From NCBI RefSeq assembly GCF_002803985.1, contig NZ_CP024963.1, positions 248,001 to 312,000 on the forward strand: 64,000 bases of DNA, in the 5' to 3' direction. Below, piece by piece: positions 23,519-35,187 of this stretch. The notes beneath the pieces are model-generated. The model saw only the letters and a program-made list of their open reading frames with translations, ran no database searches and had not been told where the DNA came from. This DNA is from Williamsoniiplasma luminosum (GTDB lineage: Bacteria; Bacillota_I; Bacilli_A; Mycoplasmatales; Mycoplasmataceae). How positions within the stretch are numbered: position 1 is the stretch's first letter; each line of letters begins with the position of its first letter. The translations under genes were made by a program, and so were the position numbers.

Positions 23519-26182
23519 ATGAAAAAGAAAACTGCTGAATTAAGGTACCAAGAAGAACAGAAAGTTTTAGACTTAGCTAATTCAAAACTTTTAAATTTTG
23601 AAGAAAATTTAAAAGTTGAAATTGGAGTTAGTTCTGCATCAAGACAACAACGCCAAGAAGTTCAAGGTAAAAACGAACTTATTCATAAAAAATTTAATCA
23701 TTTTAAAAAACTCCTAAGTGTTTTAATCGAGCCATTTAACCTTCTACTTTTAGCAATCGCCATTGCTGAAATTTTAATCTACGCTTTAAAAACTCATCAA
23801 ACAATTGATTTAGTTTCTGCTTTTGTGATTTTGTTTATGATCGTTTTGGCAGGTGGGGTTGATTACTTTCAAGAATACAAAGCTTATAAATCCAATAAGG
23901 AACTTCACCACATGATCGAAAATGCTTTCATGGTTCATGACGGAAAAATGGATATCAACAATATTGATATTAAAAAAGTTAAAAACAATTTACAAAAACT
24001 AGATCAGTCTGAGTTAGTTGTTGGAGATGTGATATTTTTGCAAGCAGGAGATGTTGTTCCAGCAGATATTAGAATTATCTATAGTCAAAACGTGATGCTT
24101 GACGAATCTTCTTTAACTGGAGAAAGCGAAGCTGTTGCTAAGTTTAGTGAAAATAAAACTGGTAAAAAAATGATTGAAATGCAAAACATTGCTTTTTCTC
24201 AAACAACAGTAACTGAAGGAAGTTTGCTTGGAGTCGTGATTAATGTTGGGATCCAAAATTATGCAGCTTCCATTTCAACAATGGCTGAAGAACAAGAAAC
24301 GGTTTCTGAGTATGAAAAAGGACTAGCTAAAGTTGTTAAACTTTTGGTTATTTCAATTTTAGCAATGATTCCAGTGATTCTTTTGACAACTGGTTTTCGT
24401 TTGGGAGGTCAAGAAAATAGTTGAATCCAAGCATTAATTTTTGCTTTGACAATTGCAGTTTCATTAATTCCGGAAGCACTGCCAGCGATCATTTCTTCAA
24501 ACCTGCAATTAGGGTCTAAAAAAATGGCCAAAGATAAAGTTGTTATTAAAGACTTATCTGTGGTTCAAAACATGGGTAGTGTTAATGTTTTGGCAATGGA
24601 TAAAACAGGAACACTAACCAATGAAGAAGTAACTTTAAACAAGTGAATTAATTATGATGGAATTCAGTCTAATGAACTTGGGCAATTGATTTATTTGAAT
24701 GCTTCAAATCAACAAAATTTGACCAACAAAATTGAACAAGGAATTCTAAAAGTTTTAAATGAAACTTGTTTAAATAATAAAACATATAACTTATTAGCAG
24801 ATAAACCATTTGATCATGAGTCAAGAATTGCGAGTGTTTTAGTTCAAAACGATCAAGAATTGCTTCAAATTACAAAAGGTAGTGTTGATGAAATGTTGAG
24901 ACATATTGACTTCATCAGAATCAATGATGAAGTCAAAAAAATTACGCAAAAAAACATTGATCAAATTTTGAAAGAAGTTAAAGAATATTCAGAACAAGGT
25001 TTCAGAACATTAATTATTGGATCAAACAACAAAAGTAAAAAGATTGTTGATCAAAACTTAATTTATGAAGGAATGATGTTGTTTGAAGAAACAATTAAAC
25101 CAAACGCCAAAGAAGCAATTAAATTAATTCATGATTATAATATTGATCTAAAAATTTTAACCGGTGACGCTAAGGAAGTTGCTTTAAAAATTGCCAAGAC
25201 TTTAGAAATCCAAAATCCAATTGCGTTAAATAGTGATGAATTCTTTAAAATGAATGATGATGAAATGGGTGAAGCTTTAAAAACTGTCAACATCATTGCA
25301 AAACTTTCACCAATTGAAAAAGCTAAAGTTATTGAAATTTTACAAACCAAAGATAATGCTAGTGTTGCTTATTTAGGAGATGGTGTTAATGACATGGTTT
25401 CACTTAAAAAAGCTGATGTTGGGATTTCTGTTAACAACGGGACTTCTTTGGCAAAATCTGCATCTTCAGTAATTCTTTTGGAAAAAGATTTAGCAGTTTT
25501 GGAAAAATCTTTTGTAAAAGGAAGAGAAATTTTTACCAATGCCATTAAATATATCAACATCACAATCGCAGCTAATTTTGGTCTCTTGTTAACTTTAATT
25601 ATTTCTTCAATTTGATTTTCAAAATTTACAGCCATGCAACCTGTGCAATTATTATTGCAAAATCTATTATATGATTTTGCGAATTTGATTTTTGTTTTCG
25701 ATAAAGTGGATAAATTTTCTATTGAACATCCCAAAAAATGAAGTGCAAATAGAATCATTGTTTTTGCATTTTGAAATGGAATAGTTGCCACAATAATTAG
25801 TGTAATCAACTTCTTAATTATTGGATATGGGATGGGGTTATTCAATGAAATTAGTAATGGAGTTGATGGGGCAATTCAACGCTTTCAAACGACATTCTTT
25901 TTAGAATCAATGATCACACATATGATGTTAATTTTGGTTTATCGCACAGAAAAAATTTCCTTAATTCAATCACGACCTTCGTGACAACTTGTTTTGGGAA
26001 TGGTATTTTTTATTGGTCTTTCATTCTTAATTACCTACATCCATCCAATCGCTCATGTTGTAAATTTTGAACAACCAAATAATTATTGATTATTAGTTTT
26101 ACTTGGTTTAATTGCGATGACATGAGTTCTTGGAGAGTGTTCAAAATTTGGATATAAAAAGCTTTTTAAACAATGATATTAA
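23519..26182 (+). CDS. mgtA: Magnesium-translocating P-type ATPase (MgtA/MgtB type)
   Basis: An 887-residue P3B pump that would import Mg2+ across the cell membrane. Seen: the actuator motif SLTGESEAV, the TM4 segment LIPEALPAIISSNLQLG (MgtA-like PE-LP-I-SSNL), the phosphorylation site MDKTGTLTNEE with Asp361, the hinge AYLGDGVNDMVS, and the C-terminal LLLQNLLYDFANLIFVFDK that resembles the MgtA LLLQNLMYD...WDK block. These features distinguish it from the Ca2+-type pump at 17134. The ATG follows CGGAGGA. The 5' leader is short, with no room for an M-box riboswitch, so Mg2+ control by that route is unlikely. Confidence 0.9.
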
Positions 26183-26292
26183 ATTTCAAAAACCAGAACA
26201 CAAACAAATTTTGACATTTTGTCTCATACATAAAAAAATAATGTACAATCAAAATAATTATTTTTTGACCAAATAATTAGAAAGAGAAAAAA

Positions 26293-27867
26293 ATGTTTAA
26301 AAACAAAGCAAAATTTTATGAATTTTTATCATTGTTTATCATGACTATTGGAACTGTCATTGGTTCTGGTATTTATATGAAAAACAATCAATTATTACAA
26401 TTGACACATAACCCTATCATCGCCATTATTTCATGAATGGCTGTCGGGATGGTTTGTATCATGATCGTTTATGTTTTTATTGAAATTTCAAGTGCAACAA
26501 TGCACATGGGTAATGGAACAGTTCCGACTTGAACCAAAATGTTTATTAATCGTAAAACAGCTAGTTTGTTTTCAATTATTTATACAGTTTTATACTACCC
26601 AATTTGTCAAGCGCTTTTTGCCAGTGCTTTTGTTGCTTACTTTTTTAAGACAATTAATCAAGCACTATCTGCGAATAACCAATTGATTATTTTGTTAACT
26701 TGTGGAATTATTTTTATTCTTATTTTTAATTTAATGAATATGTTTAATCAAAAAATTGGAGGTCGATTTCAAATTGTCGCAACCATTTTTAAATTTATCC
26801 CGTTAGTAATTGCTTTGTTTGCTGGTTTCTTTTTATTTGATTCAAATTCATCAATCAACACCACTGGAATGGATGGTGGAACTTGATCAACTTCAAATTT
26901 TGCCCCCGAAAATTTCATTCGAGGTTTTGGTCCAATTTTATTTGCTTTTGATGGTTTTATTTTAATCGCTAATGCTCAAAAAAAGGCAAAATTTAAAGAA
27001 GTTGTACCCAAGTCATTATTGTTTGGACTAATTTTTGTGGCCGTCTTTTATGTGTTGATGGCCGTGTCATTATTTATGGGATCACCTGATGGAAGTATTG
27101 TTGAATTATTAGCTAAATTATTTGGAAGTTCTGGTTCTGCAGATGCCAAAAAAATTGCAAATATTGTTTCAAATGTGATTTTGATGTTCATTTGTTTATT
27201 CGGTGTAAACATCTTTTCAATGGTCCCAATCAATATGTTGGAATCTGATGTTGATGCTAAATTAGTTTATACAAATAATAAACACGTTTCATTTGTCAAA
27301 GCTGGGATTATTCATTCAATTTTTACAATTATTGTTTACTTATTTTTAGTTTTAATGGGAGCATTAGTTGCAAGGGGAAATTGAAATGGAATCTCAACCA
27401 ATTTTGAAAGTTGATCAGCGTTAAATCCAGGTAAACAGATTCAAGATTATTTAGGATTTACCACTGATAAAATTTTAGCTTTTATTAACACAGTAAGTAC
27501 AGCTATTTCGACTTTTGGTTTTTCGATGGTTGGAGTGCTATTAATTGCTTCAATCTTTAATCGAAAAACTCAAAAAGTTGAAGTTGTTAAAGTGAAACAT
27601 TTTGTGCCAATCGCAATTGTTTCTTCAATTCTTTTATTGTTCTTTGTGGCTTGTGGAATTATCACTTTTGCATTACCTGATAAAGGTCAGTTTTGAGTCG
27701 AATCAGATGGTTTCTTCTTTACAATGATTTTCATTGCTCTATTAGTTTTTGTTTTAATCTTATTTTTGATTCAAGAACAATTATTTAAAAAGAACGGTGT
27801 TCACGGTGGTTTTGATGGTTTTGTTTCTCATGGAAATAAAAAGGACATAAACCATGTCAAACAATAA
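26293..27867 (+). CDS. APC-superfamily amino acid permease, paralogue 1
   Basis: A 524-residue membrane protein of the amino acid-polyamine-organocation type, probably with 12 or more helices. The first helix carries IGTVIGSGIYMKNN, the G-[ST]-GI[FY] substrate-binding signature of the superfamily, and the middle has FIRGFGPILFAFDGFILIAN, the TM6 break. The substrate cannot be read from sequence; arginine or another amino acid is possible given the arc operon nearby. It starts a run of three related permeases and overlaps the next by 14 bases. The ATG follows AAAGAGAAAA, a weak ribosome binding site. Confidence 0.87.
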
Positions 27868-29434
27868 ACCAAAAGCAAAAACGTTTGAGTTTTTATCCTT
27901 ATTTATCATGGTGATTGGAGCTGTGATTGGTTCTGGTATTTACATGAAAAATAACGAGTTATTGCAATTAACTCATAACCCGATCATTGCGATTATTTCT
28001 TGGTTGATTGTGGGGATGGTTTGTATCATGATTGTCTATGTTTTCATTGAAATTTCTAGTGCAACCACCCATATTGGAAATGGGACAGTTCCAACTTGAG
28101 CGAAGATGTTTATTAATCGAAAAACAGCAAGCTGATTTTCGATTGTTTATACAGTTTTATATTATCCAATTTGCCAATCGCTTTTTGCTGGAGCTTTAGT
28201 TGCTTACTTTTTCAAATCGATTAATCAACCACTTTCTGCCAACAATCAACTAATTATTTTATTAGTTTGTGGAATTGTTTTCATCTTGATATTTAACCTA
28301 TTAAATATGCTTAAACCGCAAATCGGAAGACAATTTCAAATTGTAGCAACGGTTTTTAAATTTATTCCTTTAGTGATTGCTTTGTTTGCTGGTTTCTTTT
28401 TAATTGGACCAGATTCATCAATTAAAAATGGTGGATTTGAAGGCAACATGTGATCAACTTCTGATTTCGCCCCAGAAAATTTCATTCGTGGTTTTGGTCC
28501 GGTTTTATTTGCCTTTGATGGCTTTATTTATATGGCCAATCTACAAAAACGTGCCAAGTTTAAAGATGTTGTTCCAAAATCATTATTATTTGGACTTGTT
28601 TTTGTGACTATATTTTATGTGTTAATGGCAATTTCGTTGTTTATGGGATCACCTGATGGAAGCATTGTTCAGTTATTAACCAAATTATTTGCAATTTCTG
28701 GTTCAGAAAATGCAAACACAATTGCAAATATTGTTTCAAATATCATTTTGATGTTTATTTGTCTATTCGGAATTAATATTTTTTCAATGGTCGCAATCAA
28801 TGGTTTGGAATCTGATGTTGATGCTAAATTGATTTACACAAATAACAAGCATGTTTCATTTGTCAAAGCAGGGATTGTTCATTCCATTTTTACAATTTTC
28901 TTTTTCACATTTATAGTTTTAATGGGGGCCTTAGTTCCAAGAGGAAATTGAATGGGAATATCAACTAATTATGAAAATTGATCAAGTTCGCATCAACAAT
29001 TAGGTGTTCCAGAATATTTAAGATTTACAACAAACCATATTTTAGCTTTCATCAACACAATCAGTACAGCGATCTCAACTTTTGGTTTCTTAATGATCGG
29101 AATTGTGCTAATCGCTTCGATTTTTAATCGCAGATCGAACAAGGTAGAAGTTGTCAAAATGAAAGGTTTTATTCCGATTGCAATCATTGCTTCAATGCTC
29201 TTAATTTTCTTTGTAATTTGTGGAATTATCACTTTCGTTTTACCCAATAATAATGAAAAATGAATCGACTCTGAAGGCTTTTTATTCACAATAATCTGTT
29301 TTTGTTTGTTTATTTTTGTTTTTAGTTTATTCTTAATTCAAGAACATTTTTTCAAAAAAAATGGTCTAGACGGTGGTTTTGAAGGATTTATTTCTTCAAA
29401 CCAAAGAAAGGAAATGGATTATGTTAAGGAATAA
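27854..29434 (+). CDS. APC-superfamily amino acid permease, paralogue 2
   Basis: A 526-residue permease very similar to paralogue 1 over long stretches (HNPIIAIISW, VGMVCIMIVYVFIEISSAT, FMGSPDGSIV, GLESDVDAKL), so a recent tandem duplication is likely. It keeps IGAVIGSGIYMKNN in helix 1 and FIRGFGPVLFAFDGFIYMAN in the TM6 region. The ATG at 27854 sits inside the end of paralogue 1 with AAAAGGAC upstream. It overlaps paralogue 3 by 14 bases, the same overlap as at its own start, which again points to duplication of a gene with its junction. Substrate unknown. Confidence 0.87.
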
Positions 29435-30971
29435 ACCAAAAACGAAAACGTTTGAATTTTTAACACTATTTACAATGGTTATCGGGACTGTGATGGGTGC
29501 TGGTATTTATATGAAAAATAACGAGTTATTACAACAAACACAAAACCCAATTATTGCAATTAGCTTGTGAGTTCTTGTCGGTTTTGTTTGCGTGATCTCA
29601 GTGAGAGTTTTTATTGAGATTTCTAGTTCTACCAAACACTTTGGTAATGGAACAATTGGAAATTGAGCAAAACTTTTTATTAATCGAAAGGTGGCCTCAT
29701 TCTTTGCAATTTTCTATTTAGTCATGTATGTGCCTTCAACTCAAGCGTTTTTTGTTGGAACATTTATTATGTATTTCTTTCAAGCTTTAGGAATTGTTAT
29801 TAGTCCAGCGACTCAATTATCAATTTATTTAGCTGCCGGAATTGCGATTTTGACAGGTTTTTCATTATTACAAATTTATAAACCTAAATATAATAAAATA
29901 TTACAAGTTTTTGGAACGATTTTTAAATTCATTCCCCTAGTTATTGCTTTAGTTGCAGGATTTATTTTAATTGATAAAACTGGTGATTCATCTGCGATGT
30001 GAAATGGAGGAGCTGGAGGAAGTCATTGATCGACTACTTCCATTTCCAAAACCGCCTTTATCGGTGGTTTTGGAGCCATTCTGTTTTCATTTGATGGTTA
30101 TATTTATATTGCCAATGCTCAAAAAGATGCCACACATAAAGATGTGGTGCCAAAAGCCTTATTCTTTGGAATGATCTTTGTTTCAATCTTCTACGCATTA
30201 ATGGCGGTTTCATTGTTCTTGGGTTCTCCAGATGGTTCAATTCAACAACTTTTCGAAAAAATGTTATCGGGAGGAAGTCCAAGTAAAGCCACAGCTGATG
30301 CTGCAAGAATTATTTCGAATGTGATTTTAATTGTTATTTGTGGTTTAAATATTAATGTCTTTACATATATCGGGTCTGTTGGGGTGCAAGCTGATACAGA
30401 AATGGGGTTGTTGTATGCTGGTAAAAACCAAGCCAAAGCAACACCTAAAAAAGCCAGTTGAGCCCAAACTTTGATGGTGATCATCATTTATGCAATTATG
30501 ATTTTGATGGGATTCTTTATTCCGATTGCGACGTCTGGATGAGATGGTATAAACACAGTTATCACGCCGGAGATGATCGCGAAGAGTAACGATATTTGAT
30601 ATTCTCCATTAACGTTAATGGGAGAGTTTGCTTCTGCGATTTCTGCCCTTTCATTTATCTTGATTTCAGCCATTGTGTTTGCAGCAGTTCGTAATCGAAA
30701 AACCAACAAAGTAAAAGTTGATAAAGTAAAATATTTTGTTCCGTTAGCTATTTTTTCATCAGTTGCCATGTGCATATTTACATTTTTTGGAATCTTTACA
30801 TTTGTTTTCCCGAACGCCTTTTTATTAGAAGGTAAACCATGAATTGAAACTGGTGGAATGGTCTTTACAACCATGTTAGTTTTCTCAATTGTGATGGGAA
30901 TTGGTTCTTATTTCATTCAAGAAAAACTGCTTTTCAAAAACAAATCATCAAAGGAAATTGCAAAGGTATAA
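29421..30971 (+). CDS. APC-superfamily amino acid permease, paralogue 3
   Basis: A 516-residue permease, more divergent than paralogues 1 and 2. Helix 1 has IGTVMGAGIYMKNN and the TM6 region has FIGGFGAILFSFDGYIYIAN. The ATG at 29421 (MLRNKPKTKTFEFL) lies within the last codons of paralogue 2 after AAAGGAAATGG; an upstream in-frame ATG would lengthen the overlap without a better site. The order and overlaps suggest one transcript for all three. The different middle region, with QALGIVISPATQLS, may reflect a different substrate. Confidence 0.86.
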
Positions 30972-31019
30972 TCCAAAACTTTTTGTTCATGCTAAAATTA
31001 AACAAGATTAGGAGAACTT

Positions 31020-31643
31020 ATGAATTGACCAAATAGAATAACTGTTTTTAGATTAATATTAGTTCCATTTATAACTATTTTAATGTTGTTAGGCTTTTAT
31101 TTAAAAGCAGAAACACTTCTTATTGGCAATAATAGTTATCAAATTTCGATCTTTTATCTAGTTGCTGGAATTTTATTTATTTTAGGAAGTTTGAGTGATT
31201 TTTTAGACGGATATTTAGCCAGAAAAAATAATCAAGTAACTGATTTTGGAAAATTTTTTGATCCAATCGCGGATAAACTTTTAGTTAATACAACGTTAAT
31301 TCTATTTGCTTGAACAGGAATGTTGCCTGTTTGGATTGCTTTGATTTTGATTGCAAGAGATATCTTTGTCGATTTTATCCGCATGATTTTAAGCAAAAAA
31401 CAAGTAACTCTTGCAGCCGGAATTTGAGGAAAATTAAAAACAACTTTCCAAATGCTTGGATTAAGTTTAATTTTCTTTTTATCATACAAATTTTTCCCTC
31501 AACACCAATTCCAAGAATATGGTTGATTGAATATGGTTGTTCAAATTCCGATGTTTATCGCCACAGGATTTAGTCTTTATTCTGGAGTTGATTACTTCAT
31601 TAAAGCTTATCCAACACTATTTAAAGGAAACACAAATGTTTAA
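31020..31643 (+). CDS. pgsA: CDP-diacylglycerol-glycerol-3-phosphate 3-phosphatidyltransferase
   Basis: Makes phosphatidylglycerolphosphate from CDP-diacylglycerol and glycerol-3-phosphate in the membrane. The 207-residue product has the complete CDP-alcohol phosphotransferase motif with exact spacing: Asp60, Asp63-Gly64, Ala67-Arg68, Gly77, Asp81, Asp85. The N-terminus MNWPNRITVFRL is typical of PgsA, with Trp3 from TGA. The ATG follows AGGAGAACTT. The last eight bases overlap rsmG. Other CDP-alcohol transferases share the motif, but the N-terminal NxxTxxR sequence favours PgsA. Confidence 0.94.
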
Positions 31644-32340
31644 TAATTGAAAAATTTTTGATGAATATAAAAATCTAAAATTAACAGATGTAATCAAAAC
31701 ACAATTAAATCAATACTATGATTTTCTGGTTTCAGAAAATGAAAAATATAACCTAACAAGAATCACTTCTGAAAACGAAGTTTTTGAAAAACATTTTTTG
31801 GATTCATTACTATTCACTCAAGAAATTAATTTGGAAAATCAAACGATTGCCGATATTGGAACTGGTCCTGGATTTCCAGGAGTTGTTTTAAAAATCTTTT
31901 TTCCGAATTTAAAAATCACATTAATTGAGTCTAATAATAAAAAAGTTTTATTTTTAAAACAACTGATTAATTTGCTTAATTTAAAAGATATTGATGTTGT
32001 TGATCAAAGAGCAGAAGTGTTTTCAATTGAACATCAAGAAGAATTTGATCTGGTCATTTCACGAGCAGTTGCTTATCTAGATATCATTTTAGAAATCGGT
32101 GTGCAAATGCTCAAAATTGATGGATATTTCGTCCTATTAAAAGGTCCTAAAGCTGAAGAAGAAATCAAAAATATGGGGAATAAAGATCAAAAAATGAAAC
32201 TAGAACTTGTTCAAAAACAAGTTCTAGTTGATGTTGGTTTTGGTAGCAGAACCAATTTGTTTTATCAAAAAAAGGCCAAAACACCTAAAGAATATCCCCG
32301 TAAATATGCCCAAATTAAGAAAGATTCAAAGCAAAATTAA
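31636..32340 (+). CDS. rsmG: 16S rRNA (guanine(527)-N(7))-methyltransferase RsmG (GidB)
   Basis: Methylates G527 in the 530 loop of 16S rRNA using S-adenosylmethionine. The 234-residue product is normal length. Seen: the N-terminal NEKYNLTRIT segment (family N-LT-I), the SAM-binding loop IADIGTGPGFPG, the acidic end of strand 2 (LIESNNKK), and VISRAVAYLD for the catalytic region (family SRA). It starts within the last codons of pgsA, an 8-base overlap, preceded by AAAGGAAA. The two form a short operon with the permeases just upstream. Confidence 0.95.
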
Positions 32341-32423
32341 GTTTTTTAAGTAATTTATAGTTATTAATATAAGATAAATTCAAGATCGTAAGATTAATAA
32401 AAATAAAAATTCGGGAGGTTTTT

Positions 32424-32819
32424 ATGAATAAAACAAAATTTGAAGGAACATATAAAGCTGGAGTTATAGTTTCGATCGTCGGAGCGTCTATTTCACTTGC
32501 GTGAGTTGCACTTTTTGGCTTAATTGCCGCTATTGGCATGGGTGTTTTCAAAAACATTGGCAGTGGGTTTGGATTGGCCACACTGATTATCTGTATAATA
32601 GGAATAATTCCAAGTATTTTAATTTTAATTTTTGGAGCTAAAAGCTTAAAAGATAAATCAGCAGATAAAAGAATCGCAATTGGGATTATGTCGATTATTT
32701 TCGGAGTATTGTTAATAATTTTTGTTTTTGGAATTATTCTTTTAGTTGGTGGGATCATGATGTTATCTGCATCCAAAGAAATAACATACAATGACAATCC
32801 TCAAAACATGACTGAATAA
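32424..32819 (+). CDS. Small membrane protein, paralogue 1 of 3
   Basis: A 131-residue protein with three likely transmembrane helices (about 12-38, 51-75, 88-112) and a short polar tail. The start MNKTKFEGTYKAG is set by CGGGAGG just upstream. It shares with the proteins at 33083 and 33665 the pattern TxFE-xYKxG at the N-terminus, a central SLK-Q/D-S segment, and (A/I)(V/I)xSIIFG near the last helix. I do not recognise the family, and no catalytic residues are visible. It has its own terminator at 32848. Confidence 0.75.
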
Positions 32820-32847
32820 AATAATATTAAATTCAAACAAAAAATTT

Positions 32848-32876
32848 AAAAAATTACCAAATTGGTAATTTTTTTA
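32848..32876 (+). terminator. Terminator after small membrane protein 1
   Basis: Stem AAAAAATTACCA / TGGTAATTTTTT around a short AT-rich loop, ending in a T-run, about 30 bases past the stop. Confidence 0.75.
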
Positions 32877-33082
32877 ACTAAATATTAAATCAGGGTGATT
32901 ATCAAAACAACAAAATTAATTTGTTGATCGAATTATTTAACAAAACAATTGAGATTATAATAAAAAAACTTTTTCTACCAATATCTTTATTAAAGAATAG
33001 GTCTTTTTTTGATGTAAAATATTAATCATAATATCAATACACAAAAGATATTATAGTATTTAAAAAGAAGGGGGAGGTTTAA

Positions 33083-33475
33083 ATGAAAACAAAATTTGAA
33101 GGGTTATATAAATCTGGATTAATATTAACAATTCTCGGTGCTGCTTTAACAATAGCCTTGATTGCAATCATTGCATCAATTTTTATTGCAACTGGTGCTT
33201 CTACAAACGTTGATTGATATGTCGATCTAGCTGTTATGACGTACTTATGATTAATCACATTTGTTGTGATCTTAGTCCCGTGTCTTTTAATTATCGTTTT
33301 TTCGAGCATATCCCTAAAAAGACAATCACCATACCAAACAATTCCGATTGCGGTATTATCAATTATTTTTGGAAATATTGTTGGAATGATTGGTGCAATT
33401 TTGATGCTATGTGCTCCCCAAGACCAAGCAAATGCACCACCAGCACAACCAACTATTGAGTCAAACACCAATTAA
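33083..33475 (+). CDS. Small membrane protein, paralogue 2 of 3
   Basis: A 130-residue protein with three likely helices (about 11-36, 50-72, 85-105) and an Ala/Pro/Gln-rich tail (QANAPPAQPT). It starts MKTKFEGLYKSG after GGGGGAGG, a strong ribosome binding site, and shares FSSISLKRQS and IPIAVLSIIFG with paralogue 3. It has its own AT-rich upstream region and a hairpin downstream, so it seems transcribed separately from its neighbours. Function not recognised; a membrane accessory role is all the sequence allows. Confidence 0.75.
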
Positions 33476-33492
33476 CATGTGTTATAAAATCG

Positions 33493-33526
33493 AAAAGATT
33501 TATCATTTTTGATAAATCTTTTTTTT
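33493..33526 (+). terminator. Terminator after small membrane protein 2
   Basis: Stem AAAAGATTTATC / GATAAATCTTTT with loop ATTTTT, followed by a T-run. Confidence 0.8.
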
Positions 33527-33553
33527 AACATCATTTTGAAAATGATGTTAAAA
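33523..33553. repeat. Perfect 15-bp inverted repeat with single-base centre
   Basis: TTTTAACATCATTTT and AAAATGATGTTAAAA flank a single G. It directly follows the terminator at 33493 and lies about 110 bases before small membrane protein 3. It could be a second terminator arm, an operator or a cruciform; nothing else in the sequence decides. Confidence 0.6.
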
Positions 33554-33664
33554 ATTGATGGATAAAATGTCCAAAACACTACTGCAATATGTTTGAGTAT
33601 TCAAACAATTTAGAGATATAAAATTATATTAATGTATAATTAATAAGTTATTTAGGGGGTATAT

Positions 33665-33961
33665 ATGCAAAAAACAGAATTTGAACAAAAATATAAAACA
33701 GGATTAATTTTAATGATCATTGGAGCTTCTATGACCTTGATTTTTTCATTTATTTTTCTTTTTATTCCCAACATTCTTATTTTAGTTTGGGCAAGCCAAA
33801 GTCTAAAAACTCAATCAATGGAAAAAAAGGTTCCACTAGCAGTTCTATCAATTCTATTTGGTGCTATTTTAGGAATTATTGGTGGAATTATGATGCTAGT
33901 AGCGCAAGAAACAATAATTAAAACAGAGGCACCAATTAAAGAGATTGGGGAATCACAATAA
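33665..33961 (+). CDS. Small membrane protein, paralogue 3 of 3, coupled to ychF
   Basis: A 98-residue protein with two or three helices (about 11-45 and 58-82), shorter than its two paralogues because the polar stretch between the first helices is missing. It shares YKTGLILMIIGAS, SQSLKTQS and PLAVLSILFG with them. The ATG follows TTAGGGGG. Its TAA overlaps the ychF ATG by one base (TAATG), so the two are translationally coupled, an odd partner for a conserved soluble GTPase-family protein. Function not recognised. Confidence 0.75.
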   Translation: MQKTEFEQKYKTGLILMIIGASMTLIFSFIFLFIPNILILVWASQSLKTQSMEKKVPLAVLSILFGAILGIIGGIMMLVAQETIIKTEAPIKEIGESQ

Positions 33962-35055
33962 TGGCATTACAAGTTGGAATCGTTGGTTTACCAAATGTGG
34001 GAAAATCTACCCTGTTTAATGCAATTACTAACTCTAAAGTGGAAGCTGCAAATTATCCTTTTGCAACAATCGAACCAAATGTGGGAGTAGTTGAAGTTCC
34101 TGATAAAAGACTAGATCGCTTAAAAGAGATTTTTGGTTCTAAAAAACGTGTGGCAACAACAATTGAATTTGTTGATATTGCAGGTTTAATTGCTGGAGCT
34201 TCAAAAGGTGAAGGTTTAGGAAATGCTTTTTTAGCCAACATTAGAGAAACTAATGCAATTTGTCAAGTTGTGAGATGTTTTGATAATAAAGATATTACTC
34301 ATGTTGAGGGAAGTGTGGACCCAATTCGTGATATTGAAATTATCAATTTAGAATTAATGCTAGCTGATGAAGCGACAATCAAAAAACGTATTGAGCGTAT
34401 CGCTGCCAAAGTTCGATCAAATGATAAATTAAGCAAAGAAGAAAATGATGTTCTCCTTAAATGCAAAACCCATTTAGAAAATAATTTAATGTTAAATTCT
34501 TTAACATTAACAGAAGAAGAAACTAAAGTTTTACAAGGGTTTCAATTACTAACTTCAAAACCATTTATTTACGTTGTTAATGTCAATGATGATGAAATTT
34601 CAATTGATAATGACTATGTTAAAAAAGTGCAAGAATATGCAAGTAAACAAGGCTTTAAAGTTGTTAAAATTTCTGCCAAAATCGAAGAAGATTTATCTGA
34701 AGCTGATGAAGAAGAAAGACTAGCTTTCTTGCATGAATTAGGAGCTGATCAAACTGGATTAGAATCATTAATTCAAGCAGCTTATGAAACACTTGGACTT
34801 CAAACATACTTTACAGCCGGACCACAAGAAGCGCATTCATGACAATTTAAAAAAGGGATGACAGCCCCACAAGCAGCTGGAATTATTCATACTGATTTTG
34901 AAAAAGGATTTATTAAAGCAGATGTTTATAACGTCAAAGATTTATTTGAATTAGGGACTGAAAAAGCGGTCAAAGAAAACGGTAAAATGCGTTTAGAGGG
35001 TAAACAATATATCATGCAAGATGGTGATGTTTGCTTCTTTAAATTTAATGTTTAA
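33961..35055 (+). CDS. ychF: Redox-regulated ATPase YchF (Obg family)
   Basis: A 364-residue Obg-family P-loop protein that in other bacteria binds ribosomes and hydrolyses ATP rather than GTP. Seen: the P-loop GLPNVGKST (residues 9-17), switch region [34 protein letters not shown], the altered G4 motif NVNDDE near residue 207 in place of NKxD (fits ATP use), a coiled-coil insertion, and a C-terminal TGS-like domain ([10 protein letters not shown]...). The frame crosses one TGA at HSW. The start is fixed by the TAATG overlap with the preceding gene. Confidence 0.96.
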
Positions 35056-35094
35056 TTACTTTGAATTAAACATTAATGCATGAAAATAATTTTT

Positions 35095-35123
35095 AAAAAT
35101 GTAGTTTGCTCAACTACATTTTT
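35095..35123. terminator. Terminator after ychF
   Basis: Perfect 12-bp stem AAAAATGTAGTT / AACTACATTTTT with loop TGCTC and a following T-rich tract. Confidence 0.85.
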
Positions 35124-35187
35124 ATTTTTTAGAATTATTTTTCGATAAACAAATAATATTATTTATAATTTATAAGGGAACAAAAAT

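Noticed and set aside
26210-26250. TTGACA ... TACAAT as promoter of the APC permease operon
   Set aside because: The gap between the boxes is about 27 bases, too long for a sigma-A promoter.
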